A stretch of 64,000 nt of DNA. Origin: Lepisosteus oculatus. Taxonomy: Eukaryota > Chordata > Actinopteri > Semionotiformes > Lepisosteidae. Below the pieces are notes generated by a model. The model ran no database searches. It was not told the origin of the DNA and was given only the letters and a program-made list of their open reading frames with translations. Numbering within the stretch: the stretch's first letter is position 1; each line of letters opens with the position of its first letter. The position numbers were made by a program, and so were the translations under genes. This document shows, in pieces, positions 21,223 through 33,200 of this stretch. The DNA is taken from positions 20,287,444-20,351,443 of the forward strand of contig NC_090703.1 of NCBI RefSeq assembly GCF_040954835.1. Direction: 5' to 3'.

Positions 21223-24200
21223 GTGAGTTAACCACCAGACCGGGAATGGGGACCACTTAGTGTGATATAATTTTACGAGTTTAGCGGAACAGTTGATGGA
21301 GAGCTCTCCGGAGCATTGAGACATGATAGAAAAGAGGAACTTTGTCAACGAGTGACATTGGTTCCTAGGCAGCACTTAACACGCATTCGCTTTCATTACT
21401 GTTGAACGTGTTTTTACATTGGTTTACATACATGTTATATATGTACAAATTTATTATTTTTGTACTTATGACATCACATGTTTGTATACATAACATCCAC
21501 ACGCCTCAGGTATTGTTCTCAATATTAGTTATAGAATAAATGTAGGATTAATTATTTTGCGTTATTTTACATTTACTTCGAATGACATTAAAAGAAGCAT
21601 AAGAAATACGTTTTTGTTTGTAGCTGCATTTTCTGTTTTTCATTTGTTTTACCCATTTTTTATGAAAGGTACAAACGCTTTATGCAATTCTCCTCGTAAT
21701 TTCCTTAGCGAAATTAGATGCTTATGGACTCAGATTTAAAACCCTAAATGTAGCATTCCTGAATCATTTGACTCCTTTCTCAGGTGGCCTGTGCGTTTTG
21801 ATGAGAGAACCCTGTGCAACTGGATTTTCAAGTTTCGCAGTTTCATCCATATTCCCTTTATTTCCTTTGGTGCTTAATTCCAGGACACATTGAGGAAGGA
21901 CAGGTTATAAACATTACAAACTGTAAATTGGTGTCAATCCTTTCATTTTCTCTTTAATTAAAAAGCATAAGCCTTTTCTCTTAATTTCCAAAACATTATT
22001 TTCAGATAAGTGAACACATTTTTATGTATATTTTTGCCTCATCGGACATTTAATTTGGGTTGCCTTGTGTATAGTTTTACAGATACAGTATGGTAGTAAT
22101 GAGCTCAGACTGTCCAATTGAATGAGTAGGTGGGCAGTGCTCCTGTCATTCAGACCCAGTGAGACCTGCTGATCAGTGTTCCTGTTCCAATGAGTCTAAA
22201 CAGATAAGAGTAAAGCTTTAACAACACAGTTATCAAATGTAGCCTACTGCGAAAACCATATAATACAAGTTATGAACATCTGATGGGTAGCACAGTGGGT
22301 TAGTATTGCTGCCTCTCAGCACTGGGTCCCTGGGTTCAAGTTTGGATCTGGGGTGTTATCGTCGTGGGGTGTTCTCCCTGTCTGTGTGGGTTTTTGCCAG
22401 GTGCTCCAGTTTCCTCCTGTTGACCAAAGACATACTGATAGGTTAAGTGGCTTCTGGGAAAAGTGGCCCTGGTGTGAGTGTGTTTGTGTGTCTGTATGTC
22501 TGCTCAGCGTCTGACTGGCATCCCATCCAGGGTGTACCCTGCCTTGTCTCTGTTACTTGCTGGGATAGGCTCCAGCTCTGCAGTGGAGGAAGAAGTTAGA
22601 AAATGAATGAAGGGACATATTTTTGATATTTTAAAATTTCATTTTTGTATTGGGAAGGTTTCTTCGGATTTTACTAAATGTTCTTCACATAAGCAGTAAA
22701 TTCTGGTGCGACAAATATCTGTGAGTCTAATGTGGAAAATGCAAGGTGAGCTATGACACAGTGACTTCACGTTAAATTTTCCAATAGGAGCTAAAGCTGA
22801 TTTTCTAGGCTGCGGTGTTTAATAGTTTTTGTTCACCCAAGCTGTTTCTTAGCTGGTATAATTATTTGAAGGAGAGTGATTGCCCAGTGACTGGGCAGTG
22901 TGTTCTTCTCCAGTGACCACTGTATGTGTTTTACAGAGGACTGGCTGCTCGTGGGGACCAAGCCAGGACACCTGCTGCTGTACAGAGTCAAGAAGGATTC
23001 AGGTGGGCTCCCTCACGCGCTGCTGAAGAGCAGTTCAAGTCACCTGTATCAGCATGTTGAAACCCTGTTTCACTTCCAGCCTTCTCTTCTGCTAAAATGC
23101 GTGAAATGAATTGCTTAGCAGCCAGTTAAATTAACAGTGCTGGATTAAAAGAATGCTCTAGGCCATAATCTCACGTCTCTTCTTTGGTTCTGGCCATATT
23201 TCCGGAATCTCAAGCCCGGGGGATATCTGTATGTGATGACGTTAAAAGCTTTTTGTCTATTTTGTTCTGCGTGACGCAACAACAGAAATATGAAATGACA
23301 GAAGCTATTCTGGCTAGCGTCCACCATTTTAGATCTTTTTTTTTGTAACATTGGGTTATGATTTTAGTTTCCAAAAATAACGGTAGTATTAACATAGCGA
23401 AAACTGACCAGGGCGTGCTGTGTTAAGTGTATTGTATTGTAACTTGAAGTCTCTCTGTTCTTAACCACTGCTGCTTACATGTCAAAATGACACCATGAAG
23501 TTAGGATGGGAAAGCACATAGGTCTTGCACAGGCGTCAGTGTATAGGGCTTTTCCAGTGTGCTTAAGAGCAGATTTGCTCACTTCTTGGCCCTCCCAGCT
23601 ACTGGGATGGCAGTAACGTATTTGGTCTGGTTTCTAGCAGGGATCATGCCATGGCAAATAGCAGTGGGCGTGGGGGCAGCAAAGTAGACTGTTGCAAAAC
23701 TGCCAGTGTGTAATACACACTAAATGAAAAGCAGTAGATGTTTACGACTTTAATTTTTTGGCATGCCGTAGTGCAGGCAGACATTCAGTAATTATTTGTA
23801 CAGTTCTTCATAAAGACCCATTGTCCCGACAAGGGAAATAAGAGACTTGTTGTCAAAGACAGCCCTGTTCTTTTGTATGTATGGGTGTAGACGCAGAAAT
23901 TGGGGATGTGCTGGCCTTGCCAGTTTCCATGCTGTAACCAGACTTCTTGTGCCTTCCTTATAGGCAGTAACAGGTTTGAAGTAACGCTGGAAAAATCCAA
24001 CAAAAACTTCTCCAAGAAAATTCAGCAGGTATGTGGTAAAGTAACTTCTGTGGACTGATGTCATTCACTATTGTTTCATATGCATGTGCATTTTTGTGTT
24101 AAATTAGTCGGGCCAGCAGTGGACTGATTGTCCCATTTGAAGCAGTGTGCTATTGTGTTTAGTGTCGGTATGATTTAATAAATGGGGCAGGCCTGTGGTT

Positions 24201-27200
24201 TGGCAGTTAGCGCTGCTGTCTCACAGCTCCAGGACCCAAAAATGCCAGTCTGTGTGGAGTTAGCATGGTGCGTGATGTGTTGGAATTGAATGCCTGTTCT
24301 ACTTCGTTTCTTTCTCCTTTACCTTGTGATGGACTAGTTGTTCTGTGCAGGAGGAGAGCAGTCATGTGCTCTTAAGTTGACTTTGTACCTTCTGTTTCTG
24401 GAATAGGCTCTGGTGTGCCACATCCCATCAGCCTGGTAAACAGGCTGACTGATAATATATAGAAGGGTGATATATTAATTCACACCTGCAACAAACGCAT
24501 TGTCAATGCGAAAAAAAATAGGCACTTTCCACAGGGTTCCCAGTAATTTAAAGTGGACAAATCAACCACCAGTGCCAAGTTAGATGACACAACTGGGGCA
24601 AACCAATCATACAAGCGTTGCAGCATAGCCCAAGTGTTTTGTGTTTTTAATACATGGTGCTCACCATATAGGCCTCTTGTTCATTGTTCAGCATTCCATG
24701 TTTTCTTGTTTTTTTTTTACTCTCCACTCATTAGCTTTATTCCCCTGACTCAACTGAAGAGCAATTCTTTGTTCACGCCAGCTGCCGGACAAGGTGATGG
24801 TGCTAAAATGGAGGTTGCTATTTTGAAATATGTCTTGGATTTTTGTTTTTAAATTAATGAGCCCCAGGAATAGTGCTGTAAGGAGGTGTCGATGGTCGGT
24901 ACGGTTAAAAATCTGTCAAGTTGGGAAGCCAAGAAAAAGAAAGTAGACATTGCTGCATAGATGTAGCACTTCAGCTGCACTGGTTTACAGAAATAATAAG
25001 ACCATATGTGAGGTTTGTCTCTCTGTTTTTTACATAATCTGACCTTTTTTTAAATCCGTGATAGGGCAATAACAGCATATTGGAAGTGTATTCTCTTCAT
25101 TCCAGCAGAGCTCTCAGTTACACAATTGAAGCCTTAATTGTTTTAATAATAGGATTAATTCCAGCTCTTTGACTGTTTTCACCTCTTTAATATGTTTGAG
25201 GTTGCCTTCCTACTATTGCATTTCATACTGTAAGTAACATAAAGTCCCAAACATTTGAGTGGCAAAAACAATGCAAATAATCCAATCGAGCACCTTCAGA
25301 GTTCACTGAAGTCTTCAGTTGGGTCATTAAGCTCACCTGGAATGGAAATTCTGGAGTGTGGGCCATCAGGGCCAGGTTTGGGAACCCCTGCTTTACTGCA
25401 TTGAGCATGGAAAGCTGTAGGAGTTGTTTTCTGTGGCAGTTAAAATGAGTCACCTCCCTGTTTCTGTTTTCTCACAGTTGTATGTGGTGTCGCAGTATAA
25501 AATCCTGGTTAGCCTTCTGGGTAAGTCTTCAGGTCCTTTGTTTTGCTGCATGATAGTACTTTCTACTCCTTTATTCCTGTTTTTATTTCATTGTTAGTTT
25601 TGCACAGTTTGTTTAGGTACCTAGTCTTTCTTGCCATGATGATTGTTCACGTGTTCATTATTGTGTATGGTACCATGTAATATTCTTCTTTTCTCTGAAA
25701 AACCAATAAACAAGTTAAACAACCAAAAAAAAAAGACTTGGCTTGCTTAGAAGGCATGACTCCTCCTTTTTTGTCAACAGAAAACAACATCCATGTCCAC
25801 GACTTGCTGACCTTCCAGCAGATCACTGTGGTTTCGAAGGCCAAGGGGGCCACTCTCTTTGCCTGTGACCTGCAGGTCAGTCACTGAGCCTCCACAAACC
25901 GCTATTCTCTGTAACAGCTTTCCACAGTTGTTGCAAGAGAGGAGAAGATACAGGTGCCTGCTTAGTGAATTATGAAGTCAACTCCTAGCCAAAACCTGTT
26001 GAATAAGTTTTGGTGGAGATTGAAGAGTGTTAGGTGGGGAGCTTCTTGAGTTTCAGAAGAACATGTACAGGTCAGTTCCATACAGGAAATCCCACTGCAG
26101 ACTGACACAACTCCTTATTATTGAACAGTTGAATAAATTGTTACTGCATTAGTAGGAACAGTACTTGAGAAGAATCCAGGAATTATTTTCACTCATTGAT
26201 TCTTTAGAGGCAGTGCTAGAGAAAATGTGGGAATTATTCCAGGTCTGGAAGTGTCGTACTTTGAAAAGAGCTGTGTTCTTTTAGCGTAGAATATGAAGGG
26301 ACAAAATCCAGAGGCGATATCTTCATAATGAGCAAGTGATAGTTAAGTTTAGGAGCATTCAAAACCGGGAGAAAAAATGCTTCACCCAGAAAGTAAGATG
26401 GGAATGGAGGAAATATTTATAGCCACGATGTTAAAGCAAAAGATTGGTCCCTGGGATCCCTTAAGAAAGGATTTGATGAACTTCTAGGTTATTGGCACAG
26501 TGGCGCAGTTGTTAACATTGGTGCCTTGCAGCTCTGGGGCCCTGGGGTGCTGTCTGTGTGTTCTATTTAGGTTTGTGTGGGTTTCCTCAGGGAGATGTGG
26601 TTTCCTCACAAAGTCCATAAACATACTGGTGTGAGTGTGTGTAGTGGACTGATGTCCTGTCCAGGGTAAATTCTGCCTTGTTTCCGTTGCTTGCTGGGGA
26701 TAGGTTCTGCCTCCGCTGCGATCATGTATTGGATAAAGCAGATTCCTGGGTTTTGAAGCTGCCAGAAATCAGGCTGGCGATTTGCAGTGGTGTGGGATGG
26801 TAGTGTGTGCCGATTCACCGTGCCTTCATCTGTGCAGCAGTCCAGCGAAGGAGAGGCCAAGCTGCGCATGTGTGTGGCGGTGAAGAAGAGGCTGCAGCTG
26901 TATTACTGGAAGGACCGTGATTTCCACGAGCTGCAGGTAGGACCTCTGTGTGACAAGGGGCAAATCCGAAGACCTGAATCCATTCCAATAAAACCTGTTG
27001 TTATCACTGTCCCTCACTGAATTGTAGAGTGAAACTGAACATGACATTGATGAATCGTTTGTGTACAGCCATAACAGTAAGAGAATTAGGATGTGTTCTA
27101 ACAGTATGCAGAAGCTTCCTGAAAAAAGTGAAGTGAAACGTTGATTCAGATGAGGCTAATACTGTACCTTTCCCGTGTTGCAGAAAAGGAAATGTCTGTC

Positions 27201-30200
27201 AGTGTGTTCAAAATGTCATGTACCGCAGCTCTTTGACAAATACGATATCTGTTTATGTGCAAAGATAGACGGATGTCTTTTTTTTAATGCTAACTTTTGT
27301 CGGCTATGAAATGCTAGCTGGGAAAGATAAATGGGATTGTAGCTCTTTAAAGTTGAGCATCTGTTTCTTTACTGTGTTTCAGGGAGATTTTGGGGCCCCT
27401 GATGTTCCCAAGTCCATGGCTTGGTGTGAGAACTCCATCTGTGTGGGGTTCAAGCGTGATTACTACCTGATTCGGGTAAGCTGGCTACAAGTCAGGAAAC
27501 GGGGCGGCACTTTGGGACCTGAATTCGCACTGTGGTGGTTCCTCCCTCATTACTTAACAAAATGTCTACATAGAACCACACCTCTAGTGACCACACAAAT
27601 ACCAGTACAAACGAATCTGGTTAAAGAAACACGACCAACCTTTAATGTCGACGTGATCTTCAGAACCATTAAACCTTAGCAGCTGTCATTTGCTTTCATA
27701 TCCTTTTAAGGTTGTCATTACCGTTCTACTGAACCACACAGAATAAGGGTGCTTTTATAGGGGTCATTCAACAGAAGTAATGCAGAGATCACGTCTCCCA
27801 GTCTCTGATCTTGGGCCTCCACTCTCATTGTCGTGTCTTTTGGGGTTCTCTTGTCTTTTCATGGTTCGGGTTTGTGTTCTGTGCACAGTAATGTATTGAA
27901 AATTGATCATTTTGAGTTGAAGCATAAGGTAAGCAATGCTGTTTGGTTCACTGAGCAGAAGTGTAACTAAACAGAGAAGTGTGCAAACTGTCAGGTGTTA
28001 CTTGTATAGTCTCACAAAGCTGAGCTGTAAAGTAAATTGGAAGCCCTGGTCTTGACAGTAGCTTGAATTGTTCTCCCTCACATCACATACTAGGTTTGCT
28101 GTAGTAGTTGCTGTAGTTTGCTGTGATATCTGAATTTTGAATTATTCACTAAACAGCTTAATTCCAGTTTTAGTACAATTAATATTGGAAAAGTCATGAA
28201 ACCATGCTGCAGGTTTTGATATTAATGACTCTCCCAGTTTTGCGAGTTATTTCCCACTGAGTGGCTGTGTCTTCTCCTCAGATGGATGGACGAGGGTCTT
28301 TCAAGGAGCTCTTCCCCACAGGCAAGCAGCTGGAGCCCCTGGTTGCCCCGCTGGCTGATGGGAAGGTGGCAGTGGGACAGGATGACTTGACGGTGGTTCT
28401 CAACGAAGAGGGGGTTTGTACCCAGAAGTGTGCCCTCAACTGGACTGATATCCCTATTGCAATGGGTGAGGTCCTTAATCCCGAATAAAGCTTTGGCTGC
28501 ATTGATCAGATTCATGTAGCAGTCTGTCGGTACACAATTCAGAGCTTTGTTCTCTTAGACATGCCTCCTGCTCACCATTCCTTATTTATAATGAACTGGA
28601 GAGCTCAGGCTGTTTCATTTTTTTGAAGAAAATAGAGAAAGGAAATTAAGAACGTGGAGCTACAGTATAACATCAGATCGTTCCAATTTCCTGTGCTCAG
28701 TAAATAAAAAAGCTGCTTTGACCAGAGATTTAGAGAGGAAGTGACTGTCGACCCAACTGAAATTGGCGGTACATACCCCTGGCAAAGTTTTAGAAAGATT
28801 GGACAAACATGTTACAGCTCTGCATGTTCTGCAAAAAAAACCCTTGGTTTGTTTTTTCTTCTGTTCAACAGTCAAAATGAACGTTTTTTAAACAATTCAA
28901 ATTGATTCTTAGAATTTGGGTTTCTTCTTTTTGCTACAGTTACCAAAAGTGTAATTAATTTTCATTGAGGCATTTCGGGAACCATTTCTTTCAGTCTCTT
29001 CAAGAGTATAATTGTCGATATGGTCTGAAAATGTGGAATTTAGATGGTTTCTGACCCATATTGTTTTTACTTTGCTGTCAGAAAATTATTTTGTGGTACA
29101 ATTCATGCCGTTTCCTGCAAGCCTTCATTTCCAACAGGAAAGTTGGCTGGTCATTGATCACGGAGGCCCACCACAGACTTTTAATCCTTGTCCAGTCGTT
29201 GGATTTGAAAGAGGCAGAGATTGATACTGTTGACTGGATGAGTTTTTAGAAATTAACTATAAATTAAGAAAATCAAGCAGAGACATGGCTCGTTTTGTAA
29301 CTCACTAATTAACATGACTGTGTCAGTTGCCATGAATGCTGTACCACCTCATTAGAGGTCACAGTGCAACCAAGGGTGTACAGATATGGGTGCCAGCCAG
29401 TGTTGTGATTAGTGATGTAATGAAGGTGGCATCTTTCAAATATTTCCTGATTTAAGTTAAAAATCCACAGAAAGGTTTTTTGCCACTCTCTGGAGTTACC
29501 CAATGTTTTTCAAAAGTCAGTGTGGATTACTTTGTATTTCTTTCACAACAATCTAAAACCCTTTCGTGCCAAGGTAGTAACTGTAGAACCACTGATCTCA
29601 GCTATAAATGTTGTCGTTTCTAATTCATCTGTCCAGATTCTGTGTTCAGTCCAAATCAGATTAGAACTTTTCCAGAAAAATGGGATGCCTAGAATTTGGG
29701 GAAATTGGGGTTTTTTCACCACTCTTTGCTTCCTGGTGCAAGTGTCCAAGGTCCTGTTGGACAGTCTTGGAGTGCAGGCAGTGCAGTGACCCTTTCTTCC
29801 TTTACCCCTGACCCAGAGCACCAGCCACCCTACATCATCGCTGTGCTGCCCCGCTATGTGGAGATCCGCACCTTTGAGCCACGCCTTCTGGTCCAGAGTG
29901 TGGAGCTGCAGAGGCCCAGATTCATCTCCTCGGCCGGGTAAGAGGGAGGGGGCCTGCTGGGGCTGATGGCGAGGGGGCCGAACCCCCAGATAACTCTGAC
30001 CTTGCGGTGTGCAGAATTTAGACTGGGGAAAAACGCGTTCTCTCTTCCACCTCCTGGTTGGTGTATTAATGATCTAACACATCAACAGAGTTGAGTTTGA
30101 AGGTGTAGTAATATACACGTTAATAGCACAGCAAGTAGTGTATTTGGGATGATGGAGTCACGAGGGCATTGCAAAGAAGATAGCCGCACAAAATGTCCGT

Positions 30201-33200
30201 ACTTGCCTTAAAAATTGTTGATTCATCCCAGGCTGATGAGACGTCTGGTTTAAGCAGGAGGAACAAAATTGGCAGTATCCAGTCAAACTGGTTGCACATA
30301 CATGTACTTACAATAACACTAGCTCCCATTACTGTAAGTAATTGTAAGTCTTTCAATGGTGTATAATGATAAGAATCGCCACACCTCACTGTCTTATCCT
30401 GGTCAGGACTGTTTGTGAACGTTGTCTGTGTTCCTGTCTTCTGGCTTCAGGAGTTTAAATGGGCACAAGTGAGTGTTTGTTTAGCTGGGCCCAAACAAGT
30501 GGGAGGGAGGTTGTTTAAATCTGAGTGTCCTGTGTGATTTACTGGGGGAGAATAGTGGTCTGAGATCGTTGGAGGAGTTGCTGAGGGAAACTTTTGGCTG
30601 GGATGAGCACACCCATAAACTACTCTTAGTCATTTAGCTGTAGGATTTGAGACTTGTGGTGTTTTTTTTTTCGCAATACCTTTGAGTTTGTCAGTCAGCC
30701 TCTCTGCAGTCTGCCATCCATCCTGGGGAGAGTAATGCAGGTCAGTGATGTTGGCAGAGGGGAGCTTTACGTAACATGTGGGTAATGCCAAGCTATTGTA
30801 GGTATGTGGTTGTAATTTTGTGTGCTTTGTGAGTTGAAGCAGTCTTCTGTAACATGTTTGTCTGTCACCTTCCTGGACATTTTGTTTGTTTTCTCCTGCA
30901 GGCCCAACATTGTGTACGTTGCCAGTAACCATTTTGTTTGGCGGCTGGTCCCTGTTTCCATAGCGACGCAGATCCGACAGCTCCTTCAGGATAAGCAGTT
31001 TGAGTTGGCCCTTCAGCTGGCGGTGAGCAGCCACTCGCATCTGTTTGGTCTAGAGGGAGTTATAACCAACACAGGAAATTGGTTAAGGGTGTTTAAATTT
31101 TCTGTTTCCATAATGTTGCACTAAGCTGTGGTGGGTACAGTGTATCCCATTTCTCACCATTACAGTAAGCATTACTGTTTTTACACATCATGCCTGCATA
31201 TTTTCAGTTGCTGTATTTTAACCAGTTCCAGCTGGACGTGTACTACTCACTCTACAGAACAGTTCGACAGAAGGTAGCTTTTAAACTTGAGAAAAATGTG
31301 TTTTTTACTTTATTCAGAATGCTTATCTTTCTGAACTTTTCATTGAATTAAGAAATTTACACATTTTACTTTTCATGTTCCATGCAGCTCTGCCATGAGT
31401 AGACATAGAACTTTACATTGAGGTTTAATCTCCCTGCCTGTCATACAAATTTCTCTGTACTCTATTATTCTTTCTGTTTTCTTAATACTACGCCGAAACT
31501 CCTGAGGTCCATAAATACTGCAACCAGAATTTCTAAACGCCAGAAATTCTTTCTGAATGTGCTACAGTGAAGATCTGAGGTCTGAGACATGCAACTTTTT
31601 TCATTTAGAACTATATCACCTCAACTTTAGATCTGTAGAATTTTCTCCTTGGACTTATTAACAGTGCAGTGCAATGAGACTCCTGTCTCCTCAGAGACAT
31701 TTTTGTTAAAATGAAATCTTAGATGGTCAAACTAGATCACTGGGGTCATAGTGCCAGTCCCATCATTCCATTCTCTGGTTCAGTGGCAGTACGTTTTTTT
31801 TTTCCATCAGCTATGCCATTTCTCTTCCAGAAGATGAAGGATGACTCGGATGGTGATAAGAAGCAGCAGATCCATCACATCCAGAACCTTTATGCCTTCA
31901 ACCTCTTCTGTCAGAAGCGCTTTGACGATTCCATGCAAGTTTTTGCCAAGCTGGGCACAGGTCAGTGAGGATTAGCAGGTAACAACCTTTCTGCTCTTCA
32001 CAGTGATGAAAACCACAGCAGAGTGAGACACTGCCACAGGTTTGACATGTCTGAATATATTTCTTGAAATCACTGCTGGAGGAGGGTAGTCAGTAGATGG
32101 GAGGTCATTGCTTGGCTGTTTAAGAAAACCTACTGCAGCTGGATCAGTAAACAGGCAGAATTGGAAGGGTGTATTACAGTAAGAGCAGAGACCATCACTG
32201 CATAAAGGAAAACCCTGGAAGGGCTTGTAGAAGTAGAATTGTGGGAACAAAAAAGTGGGATGAATAATGCATCTATGTATGAAACAGGTAATACTCAGCA
32301 CTTTAGAACAGAACATTTTGAACATTTTAGAGAGTTGGAGGATTACAATACAATAAACCAGAAGCACAATTAAATGGCAAATACAATGTGCTAGATCCCT
32401 GATCTTCACAACAGTCAGTGTGAAGTACTGCTCCTTTGGTGGTGATCATGTGTTGTATTGCAAGCATCACTAAAATGAAGAGATTGGTTTTGAAGAGACA
32501 TTCTAAGATGGTCAGAGGTCCTGGCATTATTTGAGTGTGTAGAATAGCGTGGTTGCAGAGTATTATATTCTGCACGCTCAATCAATGTACATCACAGGTT
32601 TTGAAAGGTGCTACAAGTGTCAATCAGGCTGAAATTCAGAGTGAGATGCAGGCACAACAGAGTTTTTTTCATTGCAAAGTAAGCAGAATTTCCCTGTCGT
32701 CTCCAGATCCCACCCACGTAATCGGGCTGTACCCCGACCTGCTGCCCTCTGACTACCGCCGGCAGCTGCACTACCCCAACCCCCTGCCCAACCTGTCTGG
32801 CGCTGAGCTGGAGAAGGCACACCTGGCTCTGATTGACTACCTGACCCAGGTAACAGCTCCCACGATGCCCAGCTCGAGTCCCAGCATGCGGCTCAGAATA
32901 AATCAGCATATCGATCATTTTAAGTAGTTGTTAAACATGTCTTGGCTTTATTAAACTTTATGCTAATTTATATTAGTGCAATTGTATCAACTACACATTT
33001 TTAGAAACCAATATAAAATACTGCACAATGAAAGCCATGAGAGAAGAGCACTTGGTCTTATTTGCTGTATAATGTTCCAGTTTAAGTGGAAGTACCATTC
33101 AGCTTTAATCGTTTTAAAACATGAAATTCAGAGAGAACAGTAATAAAAGAGAGTGTACTTTAGGCTCTGCACTGATATTCAGATTATCCTACTGTGGTTC

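Noticed and set aside
32592-32918. 108-codon minus-strand frame
   Set aside because: Antisense shadow of VPS39 exon 12.
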